A DNA stretch of 64,000 nucleotides from NCBI RefSeq assembly GCF_011067745.1, contig NZ_JAAMPJ010000008.1, forward strand, positions 62,001-126,000, in the 5' to 3' direction. Position 1 is the first letter of the stretch; each line of letters starts with the position of its first letter. Of this stretch, positions 48,765 to 57,703 are shown in pieces. The notes below the pieces were generated by a model. That model had not been told where the DNA came from and searched no databases. It saw nothing but the letters and a program-made list of their open reading frames with translations. The stretch comes from Lentzea alba. Its GTDB lineage: Bacteria > Actinomycetota > Actinomycetes > Mycobacteriales > Pseudonocardiaceae. A program made the translations under genes and the position numbers.

Positions 48765-50119
48765 TCGTCCAGCTGATGTACCTCGTCGCGGCGCTGTGCT
48801 TCATCCTGGCGCTGAAAGGCTTGAGCTCGCCCAAATACGCGCGCTACGGCAACTTCATCGGCGCGTTCGGCATGCTCGTCGCGGTCGTCACCGCGTACGT
48901 GCACGGTGTCGTCCACAACGGACTGTGGATCCTGATCGCCGTCGCACTCGGTGTGGTGGTGGGCATTCCGGCCGCGCGGTCGGTGAAGATGACCGCGATC
49001 CCGCAGATGGTGGCGCTGTTCAACGGTGTCGGTGGCGCCGCGGCGGCTCTGGTGGCGTTGGCGGAGTTCTTCGCCGTGCCGGAGACCGGCGTGCTGTTCC
49101 GGCTCGCGACCGTGCTGACGGTGCTGATCGGCTCGGTCAGCTTCTCCGGTTCCGTGGTCACGTTCCTCAAGCTGCAGGAGCTGATGACCACGCGGCCGGT
49201 GTTGTTGCCGGCCGGGCAGCAGCTCGCGATCGCCGCCGCCGTGTCGTCGGTCGCCTTGTGCGCCTTGACGATGGCGGTGCCGAACGGGTTCCTGCTGTGG
49301 TTGCTGGCGGCCGTCGGGCTGGCGCTCGGTGTGCTGTTCGTGCTGCCGGTGGGTGGCGCGGACGTGCCGATCGCGATCTCGTTGCTCAACGCGTTCACGG
49401 GTCTTGCCGTGGCCGCGTCCGGGTACGTGCTGGCGAACACGCTGCTGATCGTCGCGGGCACGCTCGTCGGCGCGTCCGGCACCATCCTGACCCGGTTGAT
49501 GGCACAGGCGATGGGGCGGTCGCTGGCGAACATCCTGTTCGGTGCTTTCAAGGTCACCGCGGTTGTCGCGCAAGGGGAAGAGCAGCGGACGGTCAAGTCC
49601 GGCACCGTCGAGGACGTCGCGATCCTGTTGGGGTACGCGAACAACGTCGTCGTGGTGCCCGGATACGGGCTGGCCGTCGCCCAGGCGCAGCACGCCGTGC
49701 GTGAGCTCGTGGCGCAGCTCGAACGGCGTGGAGTGTCGGTGTCGTACGGGATTCACCCCGTCGCGGGCCGCATGCCGGGCCACATGAACGTGTTGCTGGC
49801 GGAGGCAGACGTGCCGTACGAGCAGCTCAAGGAGCTCGACGACGTCAACCCCGGGATCACGTCGGTCGACGTGGCCGTGGTGGTCGGGGCGAACGACGTG
49901 GTGAATCCGGGCGCGCGGGACGAGCCGGCCAGCCCGATCTACGGCATGCCGATCTTCGACGTCGACCGCGCGAAGTCCGTGGTGTTCATGAAACGGTCGA
50001 TGCGGCCCGGGTTCGCCGGTGTGGACAACGAGTTGCTGTACAACCCGAAGACCACGCTGCTGTTCGGTGACGCGAAGGAGTCGCTCACGAAGCTTCTGGC
50101 GGCGGTGAAACAGCTTTAG
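48761..50119 (+). CDS. pntB: NAD(P)+ transhydrogenase subunit beta
   Basis: A 452-residue subunit from ATG 48761 (ATGA overlap with pntAB). Eight or nine N-terminal helices form the proton channel (NGVGGAAAALVAL, GSVSFSGSVVTFLKL), and the C-terminal third binds NADP(H): VVVPGYGLAVAQAQHAV, GIHPVAGRMPGHMNVLLAEADVPYE, VVVGANDVVNPGARD. The 3' end overlaps the convergent GGDEF/EAL gene by 35 bases. Together with nos and the permease it may supply NADPH for NO synthesis. Confidence 0.95.
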   Translation: MIVQLMYLVAALCFILALKGLSSPKYARYGNFIGAFGMLVAVVTAYVHGVVHNGLWILIAVALGVVVGIPAARSVKMTAIPQMVALFNGVGGAAAALVALAEFFAVPETGVLFRLATVLTVLIGSVSFSGSVVTFLKLQELMTTRPVLLPAGQQLAIAAAVSSVALCALTMAVPNGFLLWLLAAVGLALGVLFVLPVGGADVPIAISLLNAFTGLAVAASGYVLANTLLIVAGTLVGASGTILTRLMAQAMGRSLANILFGAFKVTAVVAQGEEQRTVKSGTVEDVAILLGYANNVVVVPGYGLAVAQAQHAVRELVAQLERRGVSVSYGIHPVAGRMPGHMNVLLAEADVPYEQLKELDDVNPGITSVDVAVVVGANDVVNPGARDEPASPIYGMPIFDVDRAKSVVFMKRSMRPGFAGVDNELLYNPKTTLLFGDAKESLTKLLAAVKQL

Positions 50120-52058
50120 TCAGCAGGTCGGTCACCTCGGCGGCGGCGAGGGCGGGCAGCAGCCCGATCACGCCGTCCGCGCCGGCGGACCGCCAGTGTT
50201 CGGCGTCCTCGAGGGTGTGCACCTCGTCGACGCCGAACCGCACACCGAAGCTGTGCACCGCCGCGATCAGGTCGCGCATCGCTTGGTACAGCGGGGAATC
50301 CGGGTGCGGCGCGGGCGCGCGGGTGATCACCGTGCGGACCGGCACCTCGGTCAGCACGGTCAGTTCGTCGTGTCCGCCGTGGAACCCGTCCAGCGCCGTC
50401 ACGATGCCGCTGTCGTGCAGCACCACCGCGTTGTCGTCGCCCGCCAGCACCGACGAGATGTCGAGCGCGATCCGCAACCGCTCCGGCGGCAGGCCGGTTT
50501 CGTCGAGCGCTCGCTTGACGTCCCCGACCAGGTCCTCGTCGCGGGACTGCAGCGCGCCCAGCGCCAGGTGGAGCGTCGGTGCCCCGTCGCCGAACTCCGC
50601 CACCCATCGCGCGGCTTGAGCGCACGCCTCGCGCAGCAGCCACTTGCCGATCGGCAGCGACAGGCCCGTCGAGTCGGCCAGTGCCATGGTGTCGTTGTGG
50701 CTCAGGTCTTCCCAGTGCAGCCTGGCGACGGCGCCGAGCACCTCGCGGGTCTCGAGGTCGTGCACGGGCGCGTAGACGATCTCGATCTCGCCGTGCTCCC
50801 ACGCGCCCGGCATCGAAGCGGCCAGCGCGTAGCGGCCGCGGCGGCGGGCGTCGTCGTGCGGGTCGTGCAACGCCCACTGCCGCTTTCCCCGTGCTTTCGC
50901 CTGGCGCAGCGCGGCATTGGCGCACCGCATCAGTTCCGCGGCGGTCGTGAACGCCGGGGGCCGGTCCACCACACCGATGCTCGCCGACAGCGCGATGCCG
51001 TGATCGTCCACAAAGGTCGGTTCGGCGAGCGCGTCCTGGATCTCCTCGACGGTCGAGGTGACGTTGTCCGCGATCGTCAGGAGGGCGAACTCGTCGCCGC
51101 CGATCCGGGCGACGATCGCCTTCTTCTCGTCGGCGAGCTTGCGGAGCCGGGCCGCGACGATCTTGAGCAGCTTGTCGCCGGTCTCGTGGCCCAGGCCGTT
51201 GTTGACGACCGAGAACGCGTCCAAACCCAGGTGGTACAACGTGATCGGATCGCTCTCGACCCGGCGTTCCACCTGGGTGACGAAGTGCTGGCGGTTCGAC
51301 AGGCCGGTCAGCGAGTCGTGCAGCAGCTGGTGGTCGAGACTGCGTTGCAACAGGTGCAGCTCGCTGATGTCCTCGACCATCGTCACGAAATGCGTCGGCT
51401 CGCCGTCCGCGTCACGCAGCAACGACACCGCGAGGTGCACCCAGACCGGCTCGCCGTCCGCGCGGATGAGCTTGCGCTGGTCGCGGAACCGGTCGACGTG
51501 CCCCTCACGCACCTTCCGGTACGAGGCGCTCAGGGACGCCACGTCGTCGGGGTGGTAGAAGTCGGTCAGGTCGCGTTCGTGCAGGTCGGCGCCCGACTCC
51601 AGGCCGACGATCTCGGCGAGCGCGTCGTTCGCCTCGACGCACCGGCCGGCGAAGTCGGTGATCGCGATGCCCAGCGCGGCGGAGTCGAACACCTCCTGGA
51701 ACCGCGCCTGGCTGACCTTCAGCGTGCGCTCGACCCGCTGTTTGGCCCGCACGATCGCGACCTTGATCTGCTCCTGCTGGTCGAACGCGTCCATCCGCAT
51801 GGCCTGTGCGTACGCGGAGCTCAACCTCGCGAGCACGGGAAGTTCGAACGCCGACGAAAGAACGTCGATCGTGACCTGCAAGGAGTCCGGGCCGGTTGCA
51901 TGCAGTGACACCAATCGATAGCCAACCGATTCAGGTTCCGCCGGCAACTCGATCAGCGAGTCGAGCAGGGCCTGCTCGATTTCGGCATGGGACAGCGGGA
52001 TGTACGCGGTCGCGGTCAGCGCGTTCATCCAGCGGCGGGCGAGGTCCGGAAGTTCCAT
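50085..52058 (-). CDS. PAS-GGDEF-EAL protein with degenerate catalytic motifs
   Basis: A 657-residue cytoplasmic protein from ATG 52058. Order: an N-terminal helical domain (1-110), PAS/PAC (120-245, with VDRFRDQRKLIRADGEPVWV), GGDEF (250-410) and EAL-like (420-645). GGDEF keeps RIGGDEFALL, but the first metal Asp of the usual DLD is Gly in LGLDAFSVVNNGLGH. The EAL motif reads GAVARLHWED and none of the later acidic ligands are obvious, although LSLPIGKWLLREACAQA is conserved. It is likely a c-di-GMP or signal-responsive scaffold with weak or no activity. Convergent with pntB. Confidence 0.85.
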   Translation of the reverse strand: MELPDLARRWMNALTATAYIPLSHAEIEQALLDSLIELPAEPESVGYRLVSLHATGPDSLQVTIDVLSSAFELPVLARLSSAYAQAMRMDAFDQQEQIKVAIVRAKQRVERTLKVSQARFQEVFDSAALGIAITDFAGRCVEANDALAEIVGLESGADLHERDLTDFYHPDDVASLSASYRKVREGHVDRFRDQRKLIRADGEPVWVHLAVSLLRDADGEPTHFVTMVEDISELHLLQRSLDHQLLHDSLTGLSNRQHFVTQVERRVESDPITLYHLGLDAFSVVNNGLGHETGDKLLKIVAARLRKLADEKKAIVARIGGDEFALLTIADNVTSTVEEIQDALAEPTFVDDHGIALSASIGVVDRPPAFTTAAELMRCANAALRQAKARGKRQWALHDPHDDARRRGRYALAASMPGAWEHGEIEIVYAPVHDLETREVLGAVARLHWEDLSHNDTMALADSTGLSLPIGKWLLREACAQAARWVAEFGDGAPTLHLALGALQSRDEDLVGDVKRALDETGLPPERLRIALDISSVLAGDDNAVVLHDSGIVTALDGFHGGHDELTVLTEVPVRTVITRAPAPHPDSPLYQAMRDLIAAVHSFGVRFGVDEVHTLEDAEHWRSAGADGVIGLLPALAAAEVTDLLTKAVSPPPEAS

Positions 52059-52112
52059 GCTGTGACAGAGCGTACGGACCTCGCGCGGTCAGGCCAACAT
52101 CAGCAAATCGCG

Positions 52113-52916
52113 CTACAACTTGCGGCCCACCGCCGCGTAGATGCCCGCCTTGTCCGGATCATCCAGGTTCGCGCCCTCGGGCTGCCACAGCGGCAGTGGC
52201 ACGATGCCGGGCTCGACGAGCGCGAACCCGTCGAAGAGCCCCTCGATCTCCGGCTTGGTGCGCGGGAACATCGGGTTCTGGCTCTTCTTCATGACCTCGA
52301 CGACGCCGGCCATCTCCTCGGGCTGCAGGTCCTGGGTGAACTGCGAGAACCCCAGGTAGCTGCCCGCGGGCACGGCGTCGCGGTAGGCGGCCACGATCGC
52401 GCGCGGGTCGGCCTCCGGTGGCACGAAGTGGAAGACCCCGACCGTCAGCACCCCGACAGGCCGGCCGAAGTCGATGAGACCGCTCTCCTCCGCCGCGTTC
52501 AGCACGGCGGCCGGCTTGGTCATGTCCTCCTGGATGATCGTCGCGCGCGGCTCACCCTCCAGGATGAGCTGGCTGTGCGCGACCGCGACCTCCTCGAAGT
52601 CCACGTAGACGACGTGGGTCTCGGGGTCGGCCTTCTGCGCGATCTCGTGCACGTTGCCGACCGTTGGGATGCCCGAACCGAGGTCGAGGAACTGGCGGAT
52701 CCCGTGGTCCATCATGAACAGCACGGCCCTGCGCAGGAACGCCCTGTTCAGCCGCGCGATCGTGCGGGCGTTCGGCTGGGCCTGCAGGAACTTCTCCGCG
52801 AGAGCCCGGTCGCCCGCGAAGTTGTGCCCGCCGCCGAGCAGGTAGTCGTAGAGTCTGGCCGCGCTGGGCTTTCCGGTGTCGAGACCTTCAGGAACCCAGC
52901 TCACCCGTTCGGACAT
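52113..52916 (-). CDS. DUF574 (SAV2177-type) SAM-dependent methyltransferase-like
   Basis: A 267-residue protein from ATG 52916. Signature of the actinomycete SAV2177 family: GKPSAARLYDYLLGGGHNFAGDR, ARLNRAFLRRAVLFM, GIRQFLDLGSGIPTVGNVHEIA (SAM loop), VVYVDFEEVAVAHSQLIL and VLTVGVFHFVPPEADP. Members are numerous in actinomycetes; the acceptor is unknown. It lies 9 bases after the MFS gene stop on the same strand and 54 bases before the GGDEF/EAL gene. Confidence 0.88.
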   Translation of the reverse strand: MSERVSWVPEGLDTGKPSAARLYDYLLGGGHNFAGDRALAEKFLQAQPNARTIARLNRAFLRRAVLFMMDHGIRQFLDLGSGIPTVGNVHEIAQKADPETHVVYVDFEEVAVAHSQLILEGEPRATIIQEDMTKPAAVLNAAEESGLIDFGRPVGVLTVGVFHFVPPEADPRAIVAAYRDAVPAGSYLGFSQFTQDLQPEEMAGVVEVMKKSQNPMFPRTKPEIEGLFDGFALVEPGIVPLPLWQPEGANLDDPDKAGIYAAVGRKL

Positions 52917-52925
52917 GGCCGAAGG

Positions 52926-53960
52926 CTACTGGAACGCGTGCACCAGCACCGTCGCGACCGCGACGCCCAACGCGGTGCCGAGTCCTCGCGCGACGTTCAC
53001 CAGCCCGCTCCCGACCCCCGCGGACGCCTCCGGCAGTGCGCTCATCACCCGTTTCGTGCAGGCGGGCGCGACGATGCCGAGCCCGATGCCGGCCGTGAGG
53101 AGCTGAAGCACTTGCGGCACAGGGAGGATCAACGCCGTGGCGGTGATCAACGCCCCGGTGACGATGCCCGGTTTGTGCAGAGCCGTTGCCGCCAGGGCGA
53201 ACCCGAGCGGCAGCACCGCGATCGTGAGTCCTATCTGTTGCAGCGGTTGCTGCATGGTGAACGGCAACAGCGTCATCGGCGCGAACAACGCGGCGTAGGC
53301 GAGCAGCACACCCGTCAGTCCGGGCAGGACCTTCCAGTTCGGCTTCCCGCGTTCGGGCTTGGTCTTCGTGCGGGGGAGCAGGTAGTGCCCGGCGATCAGG
53401 GCGATGACGCCGATCGGCACGTTGATCGCGAACACGGCCTGCCACCCGTGGTGCTCGGTGAGGTACCCGCCGAGGAGCGGGCCGGCGGCGAGACCTGCTG
53501 CCTGTGCGGCGGCCTGGACACCGAGTGCTTTTCTCCTCTGCTCGGGCGCGACCGCCGTGGTCACCAGCGCGACGCTGTTGGCCTGCAACATCGCCGCGCC
53601 GACCGCCTGGGCCACGCGGGCGGCGATGAGAGCGTCGAACCCCGGCGCGTACACGCACGCGATGGACGCTCCGGTGAACAACGCGAACCCGTAGATGTAG
53701 ACGATCTTGCGGCCCACTCTGTCCGCGATCCTGCCCATTGGGACGAGCAGCGCCACGAGCGTGATCAGGTAGCTGAGCGAGATCCACTCGGGATCGGCGT
53801 CGAAGTGCGTACTGATCGCGGGGAACGCCAGCGTGACGATCGAGGCGTCGAGCTGCCCCATGAACGCCCCGAAGCAGACCGTCGCGATGACCAGCCAAGG
53901 CGCGTACGACCGGCGTGCGATCCACGCCGGCCTGGGCGACTCCGTGACGAACCAGTTCAT
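52926..53960 (-). CDS. MFS drug-efflux-like transporter, short form
   Basis: A 344-residue transporter from ATG 53960. N-terminal helices carry GQLDASIVTLAFPAISTHFD and LVPMGRIADRVGRKIVYIYGF (loop 2-3 motif), GGYLTEHHGWQAVFAINVPIG. It belongs to the DHA2 type, but DHA2 proteins usually have 14 helices and more than 450 residues; here about ten or eleven helices are visible, with the region after LPRTKTKPERGK shortened. Divergent from a MarR gene, which likely controls it. Confidence 0.85.
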   Translation of the reverse strand: MNWFVTESPRPAWIARRSYAPWLVIATVCFGAFMGQLDASIVTLAFPAISTHFDADPEWISLSYLITLVALLVPMGRIADRVGRKIVYIYGFALFTGASIACVYAPGFDALIAARVAQAVGAAMLQANSVALVTTAVAPEQRRKALGVQAAAQAAGLAAGPLLGGYLTEHHGWQAVFAINVPIGVIALIAGHYLLPRTKTKPERGKPNWKVLPGLTGVLLAYAALFAPMTLLPFTMQQPLQQIGLTIAVLPLGFALAATALHKPGIVTGALITATALILPVPQVLQLLTAGIGLGIVAPACTKRVMSALPEASAGVGSGLVNVARGLGTALGVAVATVLVHAFQ

Positions 53961-54017
53961 CGTGGTCCGATTATATCTGACACAGAGCTATTGTCGTGAG
54001 TTCAGTACTATTTCTGC

Positions 54018-54458
54018 ATGTCAGACGAAGCCCGCACGCTCACCGACGTCGTCACTCGCCTGCGCCGGGCGCTGCGGACGAGCATCCGGGCGGACTGGCC
54101 GTGGGAATCCCTGCCGATGGCGCAGGTAGAGCTGCTGCAGACCCTCGCGGAACGCCCGCCGATGAAGGTCGGCGACCTTGCCGCGATCTTGAAGCTCGCC
54201 CCCAACACTGTGTCCGGGCTGGTGTCCCAACTGATCGACTCGGGTCTCGTCGTACGCGGCGGAGACCCCAAGGACAGACGGGTAGCACGGCTATCCGTCT
54301 CACCCCGTGGACACGAACAGCTGCTCGTCTGGCAGCGTGAACACGAGAAGCGGATCGGCGCCGCCCTGGGCAAGCTGGAGGCTTCCGAGCGCGAGGACGT
54401 GGTGCGCGCCCTGAAAGCCTTGGACCACCTGGTGGAGCACCTTGCCGAACCAACCTGA
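54018..54458 (+). CDS. MarR family regulator
   Basis: A 146-residue winged-helix regulator from ATG 54018. MAQVELLQTLAERPPMKVGDLAAILKLAPNTVSGLVSQLIDSGLVVRGGDPKDRRVARLSVSPRG is the HTH and wing in normal order. Divergent from the MFS gene with a 57-bp gap; a TGACA-N9-TGTCG motif there is a weak operator candidate. The fluC gene starts inside its 3' end with 17 bases overlap. Confidence 0.9.
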   Translation: MSDEARTLTDVVTRLRRALRTSIRADWPWESLPMAQVELLQTLAERPPMKVGDLAAILKLAPNTVSGLVSQLIDSGLVVRGGDPKDRRVARLSVSPRGHEQLLVWQREHEKRIGAALGKLEASEREDVVRALKALDHLVEHLAEPT

Positions 54459-54813
54459 TCCGATCGACTCCGACGTCGACCTGCACGTCCCGGCCCAGCG
54501 CGCCGAGCTGCACCTGCCGTTCGTGGCGCTGGTCTCCTTGGGCGGCGGGCTCGGTGGCGTGGCGCGCTACGGGCTGTCGTTGCTCGTGCCGGGCGCGTGG
54601 GGGCTGTTCGTCATCAACGTGCTGGGGTCGTTTCTGATCGGTGTGCTGATGGGGACGGTCCCGAAGCCGTTGGTGCGGGCGTTCTTCGGGGTGGGGATCC
54701 TCGGCGGCTTCACGACCTTTTCGTCGTACGCGGCGTCGTGGTCCTGGGCGTTGGTGGCTACGCCGGTTTGTGCCGTGGTGGCGGCGTTCGCCGGGGTGCG
54801 GGTGACGCGATGA
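54442..54813 (+). CDS. crcB: Fluoride channel subunit FluC/CrcB (1)
   Basis: A 123-residue four-helix protein starting at TTG 54442, overlapping the MarR gene by 17 bases. A polar N-terminal extension of about 25 residues precedes the family core: SLGGGLGGVARYGLSLL, NVLGSFLIGVLMG, GILGGFTTFSSYA. FluC exports fluoride as a dual-topology dimer. The next gene encodes a second FluC-type protein, so a heterodimer is likely. Confidence 0.9.
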   Translation: MPNQPDPIDSDVDLHVPAQRAELHLPFVALVSLGGGLGGVARYGLSLLVPGAWGLFVINVLGSFLIGVLMGTVPKPLVRAFFGVGILGGFTTFSSYAASWSWALVATPVCAVVAAFAGVRVTR

Positions 54814-55148
54814 CCGTGCTCGCGGTGTTCTTCGGGGCCGCGCTCGGGGCTCCTTGCCGATACCTGCTGGACCGGTTCGTGCAGTCGCGGCACGAGTCCG
54901 ATTTCCCTTGGGGGACTTTGACGGTCAACGTTCTTGGTTGCTTTCTCATCGGGTTTCTCGTTGGGACGTCTTGGATGCCGCTGCTCGGGGTCGGGTTCTG
55001 CGGTGGGCTCACGACTTATTCGACGTTCAGCTACGAGACGGTGAAGCTGCTGGAGACGGAGAAGTACCGCGCGGCACTGCTCAACGTGGTGGTCAGCGTT
55101 GTGCTGGGAATAGGGGCCGCGGCGGTGGGTCTTGGTGTGTCAAGTTGA
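54810..55148 (+). CDS. crcB: Fluoride channel subunit FluC/CrcB (2)
   Basis: A 112-residue protein from ATG 54810 overlapping the preceding TGA (ATGA). Conserved FluC parts: FFGAALGAPCRYLLDRFV, NVLGCFLIGFLVG, GFCGGLTTYSTFSYETVKL. Paired FluC genes in Gram-positive bacteria commonly form heterodimers in antiparallel orientation. The last 56 bases overlap the end of the NACHT gene on the opposite strand. Confidence 0.93.
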   Translation: MTVLAVFFGAALGAPCRYLLDRFVQSRHESDFPWGTLTVNVLGCFLIGFLVGTSWMPLLGVGFCGGLTTYSTFSYETVKLLETEKYRAALLNVVVSVVLGIGAAAVGLGVSS

Positions 55149-57693
55149 ACTCACCGCGTTCCCAGCGCAGCAGGAACTCGCGAACAGCGGGCGGAACACC
55201 GCCAAGATCGAGCCATTCGACCGGCAAGATCCTTTTGTGGAAAGCCTCGATCTCCAGATAAGGCAGTGACAGCATCATCCTGAGGCTGTCGCTGTCGCAG
55301 GTCAGTTCCTTGTTCCAGTCCAGCCGCCTGAACAGCTCGCGCTCGGCCCACGGCACGGGAAGCGAAGCAATCGTCGTGGCAAGGCGGTCCGCTGCGGCCT
55401 GGGGAAACTCATACCGGTCGCGTAGCAGCGAGTAAGCAGCTCCGACGTACGTGTTCGTGCCGTAGTTGCATCTCGCGTACAGGGACCTTGCTCCGAAGCT
55501 GCGGACGATCGCATCCAGGGCATCCGGGTCCGAAACCGCCCAGAGCGCCCACGGCGAGGACTTCCTCAGTTCCAGCAGGTTTGCGTGGTGGCGTTGCCGC
55601 AGGTCGTGCAGCAGTTCGGTCCAGGGATTCTCTTCGTCCACGGGTGCGAAGTGGGGAAGGGTGTCCAGCAACAGAGTGGTGCCGGCGTCACCGCGTGAGA
55701 TGAGCACGTCGAAGTGATTGACCAGGGTCTGCTGGACGATCGGCAGGTTCGCAGAGGAGGAGCTGAAGACGCAGTCGTACAGCGGTTTGTCCTCGGCCAC
55801 CCCTTCGAAGGCGTCCCAGTTGGCGCGCGCTTCTGGCGGGGCGTGCACAGATCTTTCCAACGCCGCAATGGTGATCGCACGGACCGTGCGATCACTCGGG
55901 TTCAGGTGATGCAGTGCGCGGGCCGCGAAGGCGAGTCCGCCGTCGTCGAGCGCTTCGGTCAGCAGTTCGTCGGCTCCGCCGTCGACGTTGCGCTCGTAGA
56001 GCTGGAGCACGATCTGGGCGACGACGTCCCACTGGCTGATGTTCGGTTTGAGCGTCGCCCACAGGTCGGCGGCGGTGCGGTGGGTTCGTGCGATGTGCTC
56101 GGCCGCGAAGTACTCCAGGAACGTGCGATGGGTGAAGCCGAACTGCGGTTCGGACGCCGTGGCGCCGACGTCGGTGAGGATCCACGCACGTCCTGTGCAG
56201 AACAGCAGGAACTCCTCCGCCATCGCCACGGACTCGTCGTGGTCGTCGAGCTTGGTGTCCAGATAGGTGGTCAGGGTGTTGATGATCCTCGTCCGAGGAA
56301 GGGGCTTGCCCGACTCGGCCGCGGTGAACATCCGCCACGCGAGGTGCTGCACGGCGCCCCGCAAACGGCCCTGAAACCGCAGAGGTAAAGGGATGCCGCG
56401 CTTCGAGTCCCACTGCTCGAACAGCATCAGCGCGCACCGTTCGTACACCTGCGCCAGGTTGACCGGCAGATACCGGTCACTGGAGTACATGGCGCACAAC
56501 AAGGTCAACAACAACGGGTTGCTGCGCAGCTCGGGGATCTGCGCGCTGTCCTCCATGAAGGAACGGGACAGCAGTTCGCGCTCAGCCGGCGAGGTGGCCT
56601 CATCCAGCTCGAACCACCGCGTGACGTAACTGGAGACCTGCTCCGCGTCGAACTCCGCTATGTGGCTGGGAACGAACAGGTCGCCGCTGAGCGGCGCGTC
56701 CTCGTAGCCGACCCTTCGCGCGGTGACCAGGATCGGCACCAACGGGTGCAGGTGTGCGAACCCCTCGACCAGCGAGACGACTCGGCGGCGCAACTCGGTC
56801 TGCACCAACTCGTCCAGTCCGTCGAGGATGACGACGGCACGGCCGGTGCGCAGCAGGTACTCGACGCCGTCGCGCGGTGGTTTCACGTTGTAGGGCGCCT
56901 GGCACAGCTTCTCCAGGTAGTGCAGGAGATCGCGCCCACCCTCGTCGAACGAGGTGGCGAACTCCCGCAGCACCAACAGGAACGGCACCCGTCCAGATCC
57001 GTCGACCGCGATGTCGTGCGCGAACTTCGCGGCCAGCGTCGACTTGCCGGCGCCGGGGTCGCCCTGCACCAGGACTCGCTCGCCGGGTGCGCCGAGCCTC
57101 ACCAGGGCCGGCGAGGTCAGCGTGGGTTCCACGTACAACTGGTCGTACCGAACGGATCTGCTGACGCCGATGTGCGGCATTCGGATTCTGCTGTGCAGCG
57201 CGGCCACCTGCCCCCGCATGCGGGCCGCGAAGGCGTGGATCCGGGTGAGCGACTTGAGGCGCTTGAGCATGACGCTGTTGACGGAGGCGGCGGTGTAGAG
57301 GTCGCTTTGGTCGATCTTGGTGTTGGGGTCGCCGAAGTGCGGGGCCGTTTTCTGACAGGCGGCGACCATCACGTCGTGCACGACGTCGGTGACCCGCGTC
57401 AGCAGGTGGCTGGACAGGCCGGCGAGCCGGAGTCCTTCGCGCAGCTGGTCTTTCGCTGCTTTGCCCATCATGTTGCCGATGCGCTTTTGAACGACGACCG
57501 TGGCGAAGTCGGGGGAGTCGAGATAGGCCTCCAACGCTTCCACGTCCGGACGAGGCAGGTCGACGAAGAGTGCTTCGGTCGCCGCCGTCGTGGCCGCGGG
57601 CCGGTGGAGTTCGACCTCGCCCGCCAGCCGTGGGGACAGCTGGTCGCTCACGTTCACGACGACGCGGATGACCGCCGACTCGATGCTGGGCAA
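55093..57693 (-). CDS. NACHT-domain STAND NTPase (second of pair)
   Basis: An 866-residue protein from TTG 57693 with AGGAG 8 bases upstream, overlapping the TAG of the preceding gene region. N-terminal helical domain (1-175) ends in MPHIGVSRSVRYDQLYVEPT. NACHT ATPase: VLVQGDPGAGKSTLAAKFAH (residues 211-219 carry the P-loop), VVILDGLDELVQTELRRR (Walker B near 291), ILVTARRVGYEDAPLSG (sensor 1). The winged-helix region contains FTHRTFLEYFAAEHIA. The C-terminal 300 residues are helical and divergent, likely the ligand-sensing part. Paralogue of the gene at 57704-60310. Bacterial NACHT proteins act in antiphage defence. Confidence 0.88.
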   Translation of the reverse strand: MPSIESAVIRVVVNVSDQLSPRLAGEVELHRPAATTAATEALFVDLPRPDVEALEAYLDSPDFATVVVQKRIGNMMGKAAKDQLREGLRLAGLSSHLLTRVTDVVHDVMVAACQKTAPHFGDPNTKIDQSDLYTAASVNSVMLKRLKSLTRIHAFAARMRGQVAALHSRIRMPHIGVSRSVRYDQLYVEPTLTSPALVRLGAPGERVLVQGDPGAGKSTLAAKFAHDIAVDGSGRVPFLLVLREFATSFDEGGRDLLHYLEKLCQAPYNVKPPRDGVEYLLRTGRAVVILDGLDELVQTELRRRVVSLVEGFAHLHPLVPILVTARRVGYEDAPLSGDLFVPSHIAEFDAEQVSSYVTRWFELDEATSPAERELLSRSFMEDSAQIPELRSNPLLLTLLCAMYSSDRYLPVNLAQVYERCALMLFEQWDSKRGIPLPLRFQGRLRGAVQHLAWRMFTAAESGKPLPRTRIINTLTTYLDTKLDDHDESVAMAEEFLLFCTGRAWILTDVGATASEPQFGFTHRTFLEYFAAEHIARTHRTAADLWATLKPNISQWDVVAQIVLQLYERNVDGGADELLTEALDDGGLAFAARALHHLNPSDRTVRAITIAALERSVHAPPEARANWDAFEGVAEDKPLYDCVFSSSSANLPIVQQTLVNHFDVLISRGDAGTTLLLDTLPHFAPVDEENPWTELLHDLRQRHHANLLELRKSSPWALWAVSDPDALDAIVRSFGARSLYARCNYGTNTYVGAAYSLLRDRYEFPQAAADRLATTIASLPVPWAERELFRRLDWNKELTCDSDSLRMMLSLPYLEIEAFHKRILPVEWLDLGGVPPAVREFLLRWERGEFNLTHQDPPPRPLFPAQR

Positions 57694-57703
57694 CGGAAGG
57701 CTC

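Noticed and set aside
51987..53999. 670-codon plus-strand frame across two minus-strand genes
   Set aside because: Spans a methyltransferase and an MFS gene with clear motifs; product is Arg/Asp/Gly-rich noise.
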